Made by a program: the position numbers and the translations under genes. From Caldithrix abyssi DSM 13497 (lineage in GTDB: Bacteria > Calditrichota > Calditrichia > Calditrichales > Calditrichaceae): DNA of 64,000 nucleotides. Below are positions 8,934-18,023 of this stretch, one piece after another (within the stretch, counting starts at the first letter, position 1; every line of letters begins with the position of its first letter). The stretch covers positions 186,001 to 250,000 of the forward strand of contig NZ_CP018099.1 in NCBI RefSeq assembly GCF_001886815.1. The letters run 5' to 3'. Below the pieces are notes generated by a model that saw nothing but the letters and a program-made list of their open reading frames with translations, was not told the DNA's origin and made no database searches.

Positions 8934-9770
8934 ATGTTAAACCAAGTTAAACTGACTATTCTCAGTGAAAACCGGGTGGTTAGCCCGCAACTGGTCGCCG
9001 AGCAAGGACTTTCTATTTTTGTCGAAACCCCGGAAGGAAATGTATTATTCGATACGGGTCAGACAGAGGCTTTTATTCACAATGCCAGAATTTTGAATAT
9101 TTCACTGGAAAAGACGGATTTTGTGGTGCTGAGCCACGGCCATTACGATCACACAGGCGGGTTGCCTTACCTGGCCGAATTTAAAAGCCCGCTACCGGTT
9201 ATTTGTCACCCGGCGCTTATTAACAAAAAATATCGCGTCTATTCTGCCGGCAATCTGGATATTGGCGTTCCGTGGGAAAAGAACGTTTTAGCGCGCAAGG
9301 GCATTGTGTTTCACTTTCATACCCACCCTTATCAAATTTTTACAAATGTCTGGTTCTCTGGCGAAGTTCCGCGCAATAATCAATACGAAACCATCGACGA
9401 GGCCTACAAGCAACGAGTGCTGGAAAGTTTAATCCATGATGAACTCCATGATGACGGGTTTTTAGTCATTAATACCGCCAAAGGGGTTATTGTTTTATTG
9501 GGTTGCGGCCATGCCGGGCCGGTAAATTCGTTAAAACACGCCATGCGCATTACGGGCAACCGCCATGTGTACGCCCTGATTGGCGGAATGCATCTGAGCT
9601 CGGCCGATGAAGAAAAAATCGATTTGATCATTAAAAACATCCACAAAATCAATCCGGATCTGATTGTTCCGCTGCACTGCACGGGCTTTAAAGCAATCCA
9701 CAAATTTTTTAATACTTTTAAAGACAGAGTACAATTACTAAATGTTGGCGATCAGATTACGGTGTCCTGA
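8934..9770 (+). CDS. MBL-fold metallohydrolase
   Basis: 278 residues from ATG 8934, preceded by GGGAGGAGCCGCC; an earlier in-frame ATG at 8919 lacks a ribosome site. The metallo-beta-lactamase metal motif HGHYDHTGGL is at about residue 65, a later metal histidine in LLGCGHAGPVNS and the last in VPLHCTGFKA. The overall pattern (FDTGQTEAF before the motif, GCGHAG, IGGMHL) matches the branch that includes archaeal dihydropterin-type enzymes and many uncharacterised hydrolases. Reaction unknown. It sits in a plus-strand run lgt-MBL-dCMP deaminase. Confidence 0.85.
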   Translation: MLNQVKLTILSENRVVSPQLVAEQGLSIFVETPEGNVLFDTGQTEAFIHNARILNISLEKTDFVVLSHGHYDHTGGLPYLAEFKSPLPVICHPALINKKYRVYSAGNLDIGVPWEKNVLARKGIVFHFHTHPYQIFTNVWFSGEVPRNNQYETIDEAYKQRVLESLIHDELHDDGFLVINTAKGVIVLLGCGHAGPVNSLKHAMRITGNRHVYALIGGMHLSSADEEKIDLIIKNIHKINPDLIVPLHCTGFKAIHKFFNTFKDRVQLLNVGDQITVS

Positions 9771-9795
9771 TTAACAAGAAAGGATTTTAAAGGTC

Positions 9796-10287
9796 ATGGA
9801 CAAATCTTTGTACAAGCGTCCAAGCTGGGATGAGTACTTTATGCATCTGGTAGATGAAGTGGCTCAGCGCGCCACCTGCGATCGCGGTAAAAGCGGGGCC
9901 ATTATCGTACGCGACAAGCGCATTTTGTGTACCGGCTATGTGGGTTCGCCTCCGGGATTTGCGCATTGTGATGAGGTGGGCCATCTGCTAAAAAAAGTGA
10001 TTGACGAAGACGGCACCATCCGCCAGCATTGTGTGCGTACCATTCATGCCGAGCAGAACGCCATTGCTCAGGCCGCGCGTTACGGCATTCCGCTGGAAGG
10101 CACCACTCTGTATTGTACCATGGAGCCCTGCCGCGTTTGCGCTATGTTAATTATTAGCGTGGGGATTAAAAAAGTGGTGGCTAAACGGCGCTACCATGCC
10201 GGGCAAGAGACCAGAGACCTCTTTAAAAAAGCGGGCATTGAGTTGATCGTTATGGAAAACAAGATCGAAACGTATGAAAATCAATAA
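9796..10287 (+). CDS. Deoxycytidylate (dCMP) deaminase family protein
   Basis: 163 residues with the zinc-dependent cytidine/deoxycytidylate deaminase fold. The zinc and proton-shuttle motif HAEQNAI is near residue 84 and the second zinc motif TMEPCRVCAM near residue 112. The N-terminal RPSWDEYFMHLV and TGYVGSPPGFAHCDEVGHL are typical of ComEB/dCMP deaminases, which convert dCMP to dUMP for dTTP synthesis. Start has AAGAAAGGA upstream. The extra histidine/cysteine residues between (HCDEVGH, RQHC) fit the second zinc site known in some dCMP deaminases. Confidence 0.9.
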   Translation: MDKSLYKRPSWDEYFMHLVDEVAQRATCDRGKSGAIIVRDKRILCTGYVGSPPGFAHCDEVGHLLKKVIDEDGTIRQHCVRTIHAEQNAIAQAARYGIPLEGTTLYCTMEPCRVCAMLIISVGIKKVVAKRRYHAGQETRDLFKKAGIELIVMENKIETYENQ

Positions 10288-10361
10288 TTATTGGCAGAGA
10301 GGAACAGGGAGCGAGTCTTCAGAAAAGGCAGGTTAAGGCGCTGGATTGAAAACGTTTCACT

Positions 10362-10814
10362 TTATCTTTGAAGGTGCTTTTGAAGGAACTGGTCTAACTG
10401 GTTGGCAAAGTTTTGACGGTCTTTTTGACTTAACGGAGGCGGCCCCGTGCCATTTAAACCGCTACTTCTCAAATCATCCATAAAATTTCGTATCGATAAA
10501 AAATAGCCAATATTTTCTTTTGTGTACAATTGGCCCCGGGGATTTAAGGCAAAGCCTTGTTTTTCGATGACTCTGGCTGCCAGCGGAATATCCGCCGTGA
10601 TTACCATATCTCCTTCAGCCATTTCTTCCACAATGTAACCATCGGCCACATCCAGGCCGCCGGCAACATGTTTAAAAGAGAGGAAGTCGGAGCTCGGGAT
10701 TTTTAACGGTTGATTGGAAACAAAAATCGTTTTGATTTTGAGGCGATTGGCGGCCCTGTAAATGATTTCCTTCACCGGCCTGGGGCAGGCGTCTGCATCA
10801 ACCCAAATTTTCAT
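10362..10814 (-). CDS. YaiI/YqxD family protein (UPF0178, DUF188)
   Basis: 150 residues. The N-terminus [20 protein letters not shown] is the diagnostic start of this family, followed by [20 protein letters not shown]. The fold resembles PIN-like nucleases (acidic residues D6, D8 and D-rich second motif), but no biochemical role is established. A 14-codon ORF with its own ribosome site lies upstream on the same strand. Confidence 0.93.
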   Translation of the reverse strand: MKIWVDADACPRPVKEIIYRAANRLKIKTIFVSNQPLKIPSSDFLSFKHVAGGLDVADGYIVEEMAEGDMVITADIPLAARVIEKQGFALNPRGQLYTKENIGYFLSIRNFMDDLRSSGLNGTGPPPLSQKDRQNFANQLDQFLQKHLQR

Positions 10815-10901
10815 CTTGTGAAATCTGCTTTCCTGAAGTTAAAAAAGCTGTTGAATGTAGGGAAAAACTGCAACACGTTTGGCAAGGTAATTAGGATAAT
10901 A

Positions 10902-10946
10902 TTATCTGGTTTTAATTTTGTACTTAGCTTTAATTTTTAATTTCAT
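10902..10946 (-). CDS. 14-codon lysine-alternating mini-ORF upstream of the YaiI gene
   Basis: ATG at 10946 is preceded by AAAAGGAG with a six-base spacing, one of the best ribosome sites in the window. The peptide MKLKIKAKYKIKTR has lysine at every second position up to residue 12 and ends with TAA, 87 bases before the YaiI start. It may be a leader peptide, a relic start of a decayed gene, or a real small cationic peptide; nothing in the sequence decides. Confidence 0.35.
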   Translation of the reverse strand: MKLKIKAKYKIKTR

Positions 10947-11130
10947 GGTCAACTCCTTTTGTTTTTAATTTCTGGCTAAAACTCGTTAAATCGCAGCCTT
11001 TACGCATTGACTGCCATCACAATCTGTTGATTTTGTGATTTTGGTTAAATGGTCGTAAAGAAAAAGTAAAACTTTAAAATTAGAGTCAAAGGTTTGACAA
11101 AAGTTACAAAAAGTAATGAGTTCACTCTAA

Positions 11131-11585
11131 GGCAGCACAGCCGCAACCAAAATCAACCACAACGTGCGCAAAGTAATTTTCTCGCAGATTACGCCAACCA
11201 TCGCAGAAAATGATTCAACAAACTATTCTGAGGCTAAAGCTAAGCAAATCGGCGCTATTTACGCCCCTTCTCTTTTTTAAAGAGAAGGGGCTGGGGGATG
11301 AGTTTTTAAAACAGCACAAAAATTTTCAAACCCCGCCATGGCGGGACAGATTCTACAAAGGAAGTATTCTAAAGTTAATGCTTACCATCGTTGAATTGTT
11401 CTTGGAAATCCTTCGCCCCTACATAAACGGTGGCAGGAATTCACCACATTTGCAGAAACAGGTTTGAAATGACAGGCTAACTATTCAACCATTCAACTAA
11501 TCAACTATTCAACCAATCAATGGCTGGGGGATGAGTTTTAAAAGCAGCACAAAAATTTTCAAACCCCGCCAGGCCGGGAATTCGG
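11131..11585. repeat. Dispersed non-coding repeat cluster, copy B (inverted relative to copy A)
   Basis: Starts with AAGGCAGCACAGCCGCAACC and contains the CCCCTTCTCTTTTTTAAAG hairpin module, the GC-palindrome module (CCCCGCCATGGCGGG), GGAAATCCTTCGCCCCTAC and the CAACCATTCAACTAATCAAC block, all matching copy A in reverse complement. One arm of the GAAGGATTTCC inverted repeat is missing here, so copies differ by internal deletion. Open frames inside it (for example 11210-11467) are translations of repeat. Confidence 0.85.
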
Positions 11586-11624
11586 AATGATTTAAAAGAA
11601 ACTCACTAATTTTTACACTTTTAA

Positions 11625-11659
11625 ATTTCCTGCTGCTCTGGAATCCAACAGCAGGAAAT
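11625..11659 (-). terminator. Hairpin after the amylase-like gene
   Basis: Perfect 11-bp stem ATTTCCTGCTG / CAGCAGGAAAT with a 13-base loop, directly downstream of the minus-strand gene ending at 11668. The T-tract is weak (TTTAAAAGTG), so termination efficiency is uncertain. Confidence 0.5.
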
Positions 11660-11667
11660 GTGCACAT

Positions 11668-13062
11668 TTAATCGATGGCAACCAGGATTTTGGCGCTAAA
11701 TGGCTGCATAGTCAGGCGATTTGTTTTTTGCAGGCTGATCTCTTCGCCCGTGAGCCATTCGACAACCGGTCGGTCCATGATAAAATGCAGGGTGTCTGGT
11801 ATTTCAAATGCAACCGTTTGCGTTTTGTCATCAAAATTTAATACCGCCACAACGGCCTGATTATTTAAAATATTGCTGTAAACCAGGGTTCTCTTTTGAT
11901 TGTCGTAGTGCACCACCTGCCACTGACCGGCGTTAAAAGGAAAGGCGTGCCTTAACTCTGTCAACTTTTTGTAAAAAGAAAACAGCGTAGAATCAAAGCC
12001 CTGCCAGTTAATGGTTACCTTTTCAAACAGGCTGGCGGAAGCGTTGTAGTTGGTGTCGCCGAACTCCTGCCCCATAAACAGCAGGGGCAGGCCGGGCGTG
12101 GTGAAAATGAACGCGGCGTAAGGTTCCAGCCGATCTATGCCAAATTTTTTTACGGCCCGTTGTTCATCATGGTTTTCGATGAAACTGAGAAAACGTCCTT
12201 CGGGAAAGTATTGTTCGTATTTGGTTTGATAAATTTCGAGCATCTGCCCGACTGTTTTGGAATGGGTTTGCAGGTCCTGAAAAGCATGCAGCATCTTCCA
12301 GTTGTAATCTGCAGAAAATCCGAAGTCAATGAATTTGTGATCTTCCCATTCGGCCAGCAAGAACAACTCTTCCTTTACTGAGCGCATTGCAGGAACGGCC
12401 TGCCGCCAGAAATCATCGGGAACCATGCCGGCTACATCAAAGCGATAACCGTCGATATCGAATTCGCGAATCCAGTATTTTAATATTTCGATGATGTGTT
12501 TGCGCAGGTCGGGGTTGTCGTAATTAAAATCGGTGATGTCGCTCCAGTCTTGAACCTCGCGCGTAAACTTTCCGTTTTGATCGCGCATAAACCAGTCGGG
12601 ATGTTGGGCCATTTCCACGTAGTCGTTGGCGCTGTGGTTAGGCACAAAACCGATGATTATTTTTAAACCGGCCTGATGAATGGCCCTGACCAGGTTTTTA
12701 AAGTCTTGTTTCGTGCCGAACTCGGGATTGACTTCGTAGTAATTTTGCACCGAATAGGGACTGCCCAGCGACCCCTTGCGACCTTTTTGACCGATGGGGT
12801 AGATGGGCATCAGCCAGACGATGTCCACGCCCAGCTCTTTCAAGTAAGGAATTTTTTCTTGAGTCGCTTTAAACGTTCCCTGTGGGGTGAAATCTCGGAC
12901 AAATAGTTCATAAACTACAGCCTCATTAGCCCAGGCGGGCAGGTTTTGAAAATGGGGCGCGGAGCCGCTGTCCTGATTGTGGCAGCCTGTCCAAAAGACA
13001 GAAGCGGAGAGAAAAAAGAAGAGAAATGAAAAGACTCGTTTGAAATTTGTGTTCGTTAACAT
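11668..13062 (-). CDS. Alpha-amylase family (GH13) lipoprotein
   Basis: 464 residues. N-terminal signal ends in a lipobox (ASVFWTGC, about residue 27), so the protein is expected to be lipid-anchored outside the inner membrane. The GH13 barrel has the four conserved regions: GFVPNHSAND, the nucleophile region DGYRFDVAGMV, the acid/base region LFLLAEWED, and FIENHDEQRAV with the transition-state aspartate. Such enzymes hydrolyse or transfer alpha-glucosides; the compact size and lack of carbohydrate-binding modules resemble maltogenic or oligosaccharide-acting members. Exact substrate is not determinable. Lies alone between a repeat cluster and fumC on the same strand. Confidence 0.92.
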   Translation of the reverse strand: MLTNTNFKRVFSFLFFFLSASVFWTGCHNQDSGSAPHFQNLPAWANEAVVYELFVRDFTPQGTFKATQEKIPYLKELGVDIVWLMPIYPIGQKGRKGSLGSPYSVQNYYEVNPEFGTKQDFKNLVRAIHQAGLKIIIGFVPNHSANDYVEMAQHPDWFMRDQNGKFTREVQDWSDITDFNYDNPDLRKHIIEILKYWIREFDIDGYRFDVAGMVPDDFWRQAVPAMRSVKEELFLLAEWEDHKFIDFGFSADYNWKMLHAFQDLQTHSKTVGQMLEIYQTKYEQYFPEGRFLSFIENHDEQRAVKKFGIDRLEPYAAFIFTTPGLPLLFMGQEFGDTNYNASASLFEKVTINWQGFDSTLFSFYKKLTELRHAFPFNAGQWQVVHYDNQKRTLVYSNILNNQAVVAVLNFDDKTQTVAFEIPDTLHFIMDRPVVEWLTGEEISLQKTNRLTMQPFSAKILVAID

Positions 13063-13103
13063 CGATTAGCCTCGCTTTTTTTTAAAAGGTTTTTTCTTCT
13101 AAG

Positions 13104-13122
13104 CCGCCGCCTTCAACGGCGG
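13104..13122 (-). terminator. GC-rich hairpin between fumC and the amylase gene
   Basis: CCGCCG and CGGCGG pair around CCTTCAA, 33 bases after the fumC stop on the minus strand. The stem resembles the CCGTTGAA-type palindromes at 16403-16489, so it may be a REP-like unit; no good T-tract follows. Confidence 0.35.
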
Positions 13123-13154
13123 TGAAGAGCGATTTTTTTTTCTATTCAAAGATT

Positions 13155-14540
13155 TTACTTCTCCGGCGCGATCATCTCTTCCGGTTTAACCCAGGCGTCA
13201 AACTCCTTTTCGCTCAAATAACCCAGTTCCAGCGCGGCCTGTTTAAGGGTTTTGTCTTCCCGCCAGGCCTTTAAGGCGATTTCAGCGGCTTTGTCGTAGC
13301 CAATATGGCGATTTAAGGCCGTAACCAGCATGAGCGAATTTTTCAGGTTCTGGTCGATCTTTTTACGATTGGGCTGGATGCCGCTAATGCACCGCTCGCG
13401 GAACGATCGGCAGGCGTCGCCCAGCAGACGAATGGACTGCAGAATGTTGTAAGCCATGAGTGGTTTAAAGACATTTAACTCAAAGTTTCCCTGAGAACCG
13501 GCCATGCCGATGGTTACATCGTTGCCGTACACCTGGCAGACCACCTGGGTCACCATCTCGCTTTGTGTGGGATTGACTTTACCTGGCATGATGGAGCTTC
13601 CCGGTTCGTTGGCCGGTAAAATGAGCTCGCCGAGTCCGCTTCGTGGCCCGCTGCCCAGCCAGCGGATGTCGTTGGCGATCTTCATCAGAGCGGCAGCCAG
13701 TGTTTTTAAGGCGCCGGAAAGTTCCACGATGGCGTCGTGCGCGGCCAGCGCGGCAAATTTATTGCGTGAAACCTTAAAGGGCAGGCCGGTAATTTTAGAC
13801 AGTTCATCTGCCATCAGGCGGTCGTAGCCCTGTTTGGTGTTGAGTCCGGTGCCCACCGCGGTTCCGCCGATGGCCAGTTCATAAAGATGATCGGTTGTAT
13901 TTTCTATGGCTTCACGCGCCATTTCGATTTGGGCCGCAAATCCGGAGAACTCCTGACCCAGTGTGAGAGGGGTGGCGTCCTGCAGATGAGTACGACCGAT
14001 TTTTACAATGGCGGCAAATTCCACTGCTTTGCGCTCCAGCTCTTTTTGCAGGGCGCTCAGTTCGGGGAGTAGATGCTTTTTTAAAGAGAGTGCGGAGGCA
14101 ATGTGCATGGATGTGGGAATGGTGTCGTTGGTCGATTGCGACATGTTTACATGGTCGTTGGGATGCACGGGCGACTTGCTGCCGATCTGTCCGCCGGCCA
14201 GCTCGATGGCCCTGTTGGCAATCACCTCGTTGACGTTCATGTTAAACTGCGTGCCGCTGCCGCTTTGCCAGATAACCAGCGGGAAGTGCTGATCGAATTT
14301 GCCGGCAATCACCTCATCTGCGGCTTGTTCGATCCACTGAGCCCGTTGCGCGTCGAGTAAGCCAAGGCGGTGGTTAACGCGTGCGGCGGCTTTTTTAACC
14401 ATGGCGTGCGCCTGAATGAACTCCTGGGGAAAACGTTCGTTGCCTATGTTGAAATTTTCTGACGCCCGCTGTGTTTGCGCGCCGTAATATTTATCTTCCG
14501 GCACCAGAACTTCGCCCAGTGCGTCTTTTTCTTTACGCAT
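13155..14540 (-). CDS. fumC: Fumarate hydratase, class II
   Basis: 461 residues, normal for FumC. It interconverts fumarate and L-malate in the TCA cycle without an iron-sulfur cluster. The superfamily signature [16 protein letters not shown] is near residue 315; [19 protein letters not shown] near residue 95, and [17 protein letters not shown] near residue 183 is the catalytic-loop region of fumarases. It follows the two-subunit class I fumarase genes on the same strand, separated by a strong terminator hairpin, so its expression can be independent. Confidence 0.97.
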   Translation of the reverse strand: MRKEKDALGEVLVPEDKYYGAQTQRASENFNIGNERFPQEFIQAHAMVKKAAARVNHRLGLLDAQRAQWIEQAADEVIAGKFDQHFPLVIWQSGSGTQFNMNVNEVIANRAIELAGGQIGSKSPVHPNDHVNMSQSTNDTIPTSMHIASALSLKKHLLPELSALQKELERKAVEFAAIVKIGRTHLQDATPLTLGQEFSGFAAQIEMAREAIENTTDHLYELAIGGTAVGTGLNTKQGYDRLMADELSKITGLPFKVSRNKFAALAAHDAIVELSGALKTLAAALMKIANDIRWLGSGPRSGLGELILPANEPGSSIMPGKVNPTQSEMVTQVVCQVYGNDVTIGMAGSQGNFELNVFKPLMAYNILQSIRLLGDACRSFRERCISGIQPNRKKIDQNLKNSLMLVTALNRHIGYDKAAEIALKAWREDKTLKQAALELGYLSEKEFDAWVKPEEMIAPEK

Positions 14541-14563
14541 GGTGTTCCCTTTCTTTTAAAAAA

Positions 14564-14601
14564 AACTCCTGTTTTGCACAATAAAATGCAGAACAGGAGT
14601 T
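14564..14601 (-). terminator. Rho-independent terminator of the class I fumarase operon
   Basis: Stem AACTCCTGTTTTGCA / TGCAGAACAGGAGTT (one mismatch) with an 8-base loop, followed on the minus strand by TTTTTTTT. It lies 24 bases after the beta-subunit stop and just before fumC. Confidence 0.85.
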
Positions 14602-14625
14602 AAAAATTCCAGACAGAATAAAGAA

Positions 14626-15210
14626 TTATTGATTGATCAGTTGTTCGGCAATGCGGGAAGATTTTTCCAGTATTTCCTTGTGGATGCTGTTACCATGGGC
14701 ATCCATGGTGACTACCAGCGGAAAATCTTCCACTTCAATTACCCAGAAGGCCTCCGGCGTGCCGAATTCTTCTAATTTGAAGACGTTGATGACCTTTTTA
14801 ACGCGATTGGCGATTAGCGTTCCGGCGCCGCCTACAGCATGGAAGTAAACTGCGCCGTATTTTTGAAGGCCTTCGGCCGTTTTAGGTCCCATGCCGCCTT
14901 TGCCGATGACGCCGCGCACGTTGTACTCGCCAATTACCGTTGCCTGGTAGGGTTCTTCGCGCGCCGAGGTGGTGGGGCCTGCAGAGACAAACTGCCAGTT
15001 CCCGTATTCATCCTTACGCACCACGGGCCCGCAATGATAAATGACCGATTCTTTCAAATAAGGCCGCACAAAATCGGGTTTTTCTTCGACCATTAATTTA
15101 TGGGCCTGATCGCGGGCGGTTACGATGACGCCCGACAGCAGAACCGTGTCGCCCACTTTCAATTTTTTGATTTCTTCTTCTGAGATCGGAGTTGTTAATT
15201 TAATCGTCAT
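14626..15210 (-). CDS. Class I fumarate hydratase, beta (C-terminal) subunit
   Basis: 194 residues matching the C-terminal half of FumA/FumB and the separate TtdB-type beta subunits. Recognisable parts: VGDTVLLSGVIVTARDQAHK, ESVIYHCGPVV, SAGPTTSAREEPY and VIGKGGMGPKT. In complex with the alpha subunit it hydrates fumarate to malate (tartrate dehydratase is a close alternative). The start overlaps the alpha-subunit stop by 11 bases, indicating coupled translation. Confidence 0.93.
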   Translation of the reverse strand: MTIKLTTPISEEEIKKLKVGDTVLLSGVIVTARDQAHKLMVEEKPDFVRPYLKESVIYHCGPVVRKDEYGNWQFVSAGPTTSAREEPYQATVIGEYNVRGVIGKGGMGPKTAEGLQKYGAVYFHAVGGAGTLIANRVKKVINVFKLEEFGTPEAFWVIEVEDFPLVVTMDAHGNSIHKEILEKSSRIAEQLINQ

Positions 15211-16069
15211 AACGCACCTCGCCGTTTTTGATGGTCATGGTTTTGCGTCTATAGGCCCAGCAGTTGTAAGAAACAGAAACATAGTAGGTGGCCGGATGCC
15301 GGGCTTGCGAAGCGATGAAAACTTCTAACACGGTAGTTTTGCCGCCAAAGCCCATAGGGCCAATTTGTAGTTGATTCAATTCTTCTAATAGGCGCGTTTC
15401 CAGTTCGGCCAATTCGGGGTTTGGGCTGCGCTCTCCCATTTTTCTAAAAAACTGTTCTTTAGAAAGCGCATATGAGGTGTCACGTCCGCCACCAATGCCG
15501 ACGCCAATAGAGCCGGGCGCACAGCCGAGTCCTTGAGCGTTTTTAACCGCGTCGATGATTACCTTGCGCACGCCCTTCAAATCACGGCCGGCGTTCAGCG
15601 GAGGATGGGGCAGTTTGTACTGCGCGCCTACATTTTCGCTACCGCCGCCCTTTAGCAGCAATCGAACACGTACTTCGTCTTTTTGCCACTGGTGAAAGTG
15701 AATGTAGGGGGCATTAATACCCAGATTATTGCCCGAATTTTTACCGCTGATGGGGTCAACCGCATTGGGGCGCAGGTATTGACGATTGGTTGCCTCCACG
15801 GCCGCCCATTCAATGGCTTCGCGATAGGTGCGTTCCTGTCCGCCTTCCGGATAGTCGATGTAAAATACCAGGGAACCCGTGTCCTGACAGATGGGCGTGC
15901 TCTGTTTGCGGGCCAGTTTAACGTTTTCCAGAATGGTGGCAAAAACATTCTTTGCAGGCGTGTTGTCGTCTTCTTTTTCGTAGGCTTTTTGCAGAACCGC
16001 TTCCACATCGGGCGGCAGATCTGTCGCAGCCCGGCGTATAAGTTCTAAAAAGGCTTCTTTTAATTCCAT
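15200..16069 (-). CDS. Class I fumarate hydratase, alpha (N-terminal, 4Fe-4S) subunit
   Basis: 289 residues from ATG 16069, which has GGGAGA at good spacing; the frame is open 39 codons further upstream but that stretch has no ribosome site and no family similarity. Three cysteines fit the 4Fe-4S ligands of class I fumarases: CQDTGSLVFY, GLGCAPGSIGVGIGGGRD, and SVSYNCWAYRRK. The enzyme is oxygen-sensitive, complementing the robust FumC encoded next to it. A TtdA-type tartrate dehydratase role is the alternative, but a fumarase role is favoured by the neighbour fumC. Confidence 0.93.
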   Translation of the reverse strand: MELKEAFLELIRRAATDLPPDVEAVLQKAYEKEDDNTPAKNVFATILENVKLARKQSTPICQDTGSLVFYIDYPEGGQERTYREAIEWAAVEATNRQYLRPNAVDPISGKNSGNNLGINAPYIHFHQWQKDEVRVRLLLKGGGSENVGAQYKLPHPPLNAGRDLKGVRKVIIDAVKNAQGLGCAPGSIGVGIGGGRDTSYALSKEQFFRKMGERSPNPELAELETRLLEELNQLQIGPMGFGGKTTVLEVFIASQARHPATYYVSVSYNCWAYRRKTMTIKNGEVRYDD

Positions 16070-16402
16070 GCTATGTCTCCCGTTATTTTTCGCAAAGTTC
16101 AGGCGTAATTTACAAAATAAAAAAATAAAGGCCAATTTGTTGTTGAAGCGAGTTTTATTCTTGCTCGATATGTAAGTTTTTTGCAATTCTTCGAATAATG
16201 ACCTGCAGTTTAAAGAGGGGATTAAGCTACGCGGGACAGGCGTTTTCCGGATTTGGCCTCACCGCAATCTTAGGAGAGGTGGCGGTTTCCGGTGGGCAAT
16301 TTTTCCCAAGGGTGTTCCGGCATCCTGGTTTGGTCAAAAAACGTTCGACGCGAAGGGAAAGCGCCTAATAATGAAAGATGTTGATCGGTTGTTAAATCGC
16401 GT

Positions 16403-16516
16403 AAACCGTTGAAACGGTTTCCGATTTCGTCCCCGCCGAAAAGATGGTGGCTTTTGGTGTTGCCTTTTACCCACCGTTGAAACGGTGGGCTATTTTCATT
16501 TAATCCCTTCGGGATT
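16403..16516. repeat. Cluster of three REP-like palindromes
   Basis: Perfect palindromes AAACCGTTGAAACGGTTT (16403-16420) and CCCACCGTTGAAACGGTGGG (16470-16489), then AATCCCTTCGGGATT (16502-16516). Shared core CCGTTGAAACGG marks them as units of one REP-like family. They sit in the roughly 630-base gap between divergent fumarase and purine permease genes; the rest of the gap (16070-16402, 16517-16690) shows nothing else recognisable. The open frame across them is a translation of the repeat. Confidence 0.7.
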
Positions 16517-16700
16517 TTTGAATTTGCCAATCAACTCTTACACTTTTGACCGTTTTCCTCCAAAAGATGTAAGGGATTCTTTGCCCAATCAAGTAACCAG
16601 GCATTACGTTGACAAAGTATGCGATGCAAGATTCAATGTTTTGAAAAAGGCGTTTATTTTTATTAAAATGCTTTTTGTTCACCATGAATGGGGAGGCAGC

Positions 16701-18023
16701 ATGTTGCAGAGATTGTTCTGCGTTGAGGGAGAGCGCTTTGAGCTCAGGAATGAAATCATCGGAGGAATCACCACTTTTTTGGCTTCCATGTACATTATTG
16801 TTGTGAATCCAGCCATTTTAAGTAAAAGCGGCATGCCCTTTAGCGGCGTTTTAACAGCCACGGTGCTGGTCAGCGCCTTCAGCAGCATTGCCATGGGCAT
16901 TTACGCTAAAAACCCGATTTTAATCGCCCCGGGCATGGGGTTAAACGCTTTTTTTACCTATTCGGTGGCGCTGGCGATGGATGTTAGCTGGCAAACGGCT
17001 CTGGGCGCGGTGTTCTGGTCAGGAGTGATATTTGTTTTACTCTCTGTTTTCAATATCAGAACTTACATTGTCAGGGCCATTCCGCGGCAATTACGTTTTG
17101 CGCTGGCCGGGGGCATCGGATTGTTTATCAGCTTAATCGGTCTGGAAAACGCCCGATTTATTGTTTCCAGTCCGGCGACTATTTTAACCATAGGCGATTT
17201 AAACAGCGTTACGTTGACCTTTGTAATCGGCTTGCTTTTTACGGCCGTGCTGGTGGCCAGGAGGGTGCATGGCGCCCTGGTCATGGGCATTATTTTTACC
17301 ACTTTGCTGGCCTGGCCTATCGGGAGATTTTGGGGCGACGCCACGGCTTTGTTTGGTCAGCCTACCCTGGTCGAGTTAAAAGGTTTTATGTCCCGTCCCG
17401 ATTTTTCGTTGATCTTTAGTCTGGATTTATATGGTTCGCTGAAGCTGGCCTTTTTGCCGGTTATTTTCGCCTTTTTGTTTACCGATCTATTCGACAGCTT
17501 ATCCACATTTATTGGCGTGGCCGAAGCCGGACGTCTTTTAGATGAAAACGGAGAACCGCGCAATATCAAACAATCGCTGATTGTCGATGCCTTTGCCACC
17601 TTAATTTCCGGCATTTTGGGCACAAGCTCGGGAACCAGTTACATTGAATCGGCAGCGGGTATTGAAGAAGGCGGGCGGACGGGATTAACCGCCGTGGTGG
17701 CGGGGTTGCTGTTTTTGCCCTTTATGTTTTTTTCGCCGCTGCTCTCCATTGTGCCGGCCATTGCCACGGCTCCGGCGCTGGTGCTGGTGGGCGTTTTTAT
17801 GATGCAGCCGGTGGCAAAAATCAACTGGTTTAAATATGATGATGCCATCCCGGCCTTTCTGAGTTTTATTCTAATTCCGTTGACCTATTCCATTACGCAG
17901 GGCATTATCTGGGGATTCTTAAGCTGGACGGCCATCAAGTTGTTGACCGGTAAAAAGCAAGAGGTAAGCCCGACCTTGCTGGCGATCGATCTGTTTGCCA
18001 TTCTGGCGCTCATTCTCAAATAG
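16701..18023 (+). CDS. NCS2-family purine permease (AzgA-like)
   Basis: 440 residues from ATG 16701 with GGGAGG upstream; earlier in-frame codons lie in repeat DNA. Strongly hydrophobic with 12-14 helices. The start RNEIIGGITTFLASMYIIVV and NPAILSKSGM are typical of the AzgA branch (adenine/guanine/hypoxanthine:H+ symporters). Further family marks are PGMGLNAFFTYSV and LFTDLFDSLSTFIGVAEAG, the latter carrying the conserved acidic residues of the substrate site, and GTSSGTSYIESAAGIEEGG. Purine uptake is expected; the exact base is not readable. Confidence 0.93.
   Translation: MLQRLFCVEGERFELRNEIIGGITTFLASMYIIVVNPAILSKSGMPFSGVLTATVLVSAFSSIAMGIYAKNPILIAPGMGLNAFFTYSVALAMDVSWQTALGAVFWSGVIFVLLSVFNIRTYIVRAIPRQLRFALAGGIGLFISLIGLENARFIVSSPATILTIGDLNSVTLTFVIGLLFTAVLVARRVHGALVMGIIFTTLLAWPIGRFWGDATALFGQPTLVELKGFMSRPDFSLIFSLDLYGSLKLAFLPVIFAFLFTDLFDSLSTFIGVAEAGRLLDENGEPRNIKQSLIVDAFATLISGILGTSSGTSYIESAAGIEEGGRTGLTAVVAGLLFLPFMFFSPLLSIVPAIATAPALVLVGVFMMQPVAKINWFKYDDAIPAFLSFILIPLTYSITQGIIWGFLSWTAIKLLTGKKQEVSPTLLAIDLFAILALILK

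Noticed and set aside
11210-11467. 85-codon ORF in copy B of the dispersed repeat
   Set aside because: Frame is not kept in the other repeat copies, so it is chance.
16270-16530. 86-codon minus-strand ORF with SPPFQRWVKG
   Set aside because: It is a translation of the CCGTTGAAACGG palindromes; no ribosome site and no family.
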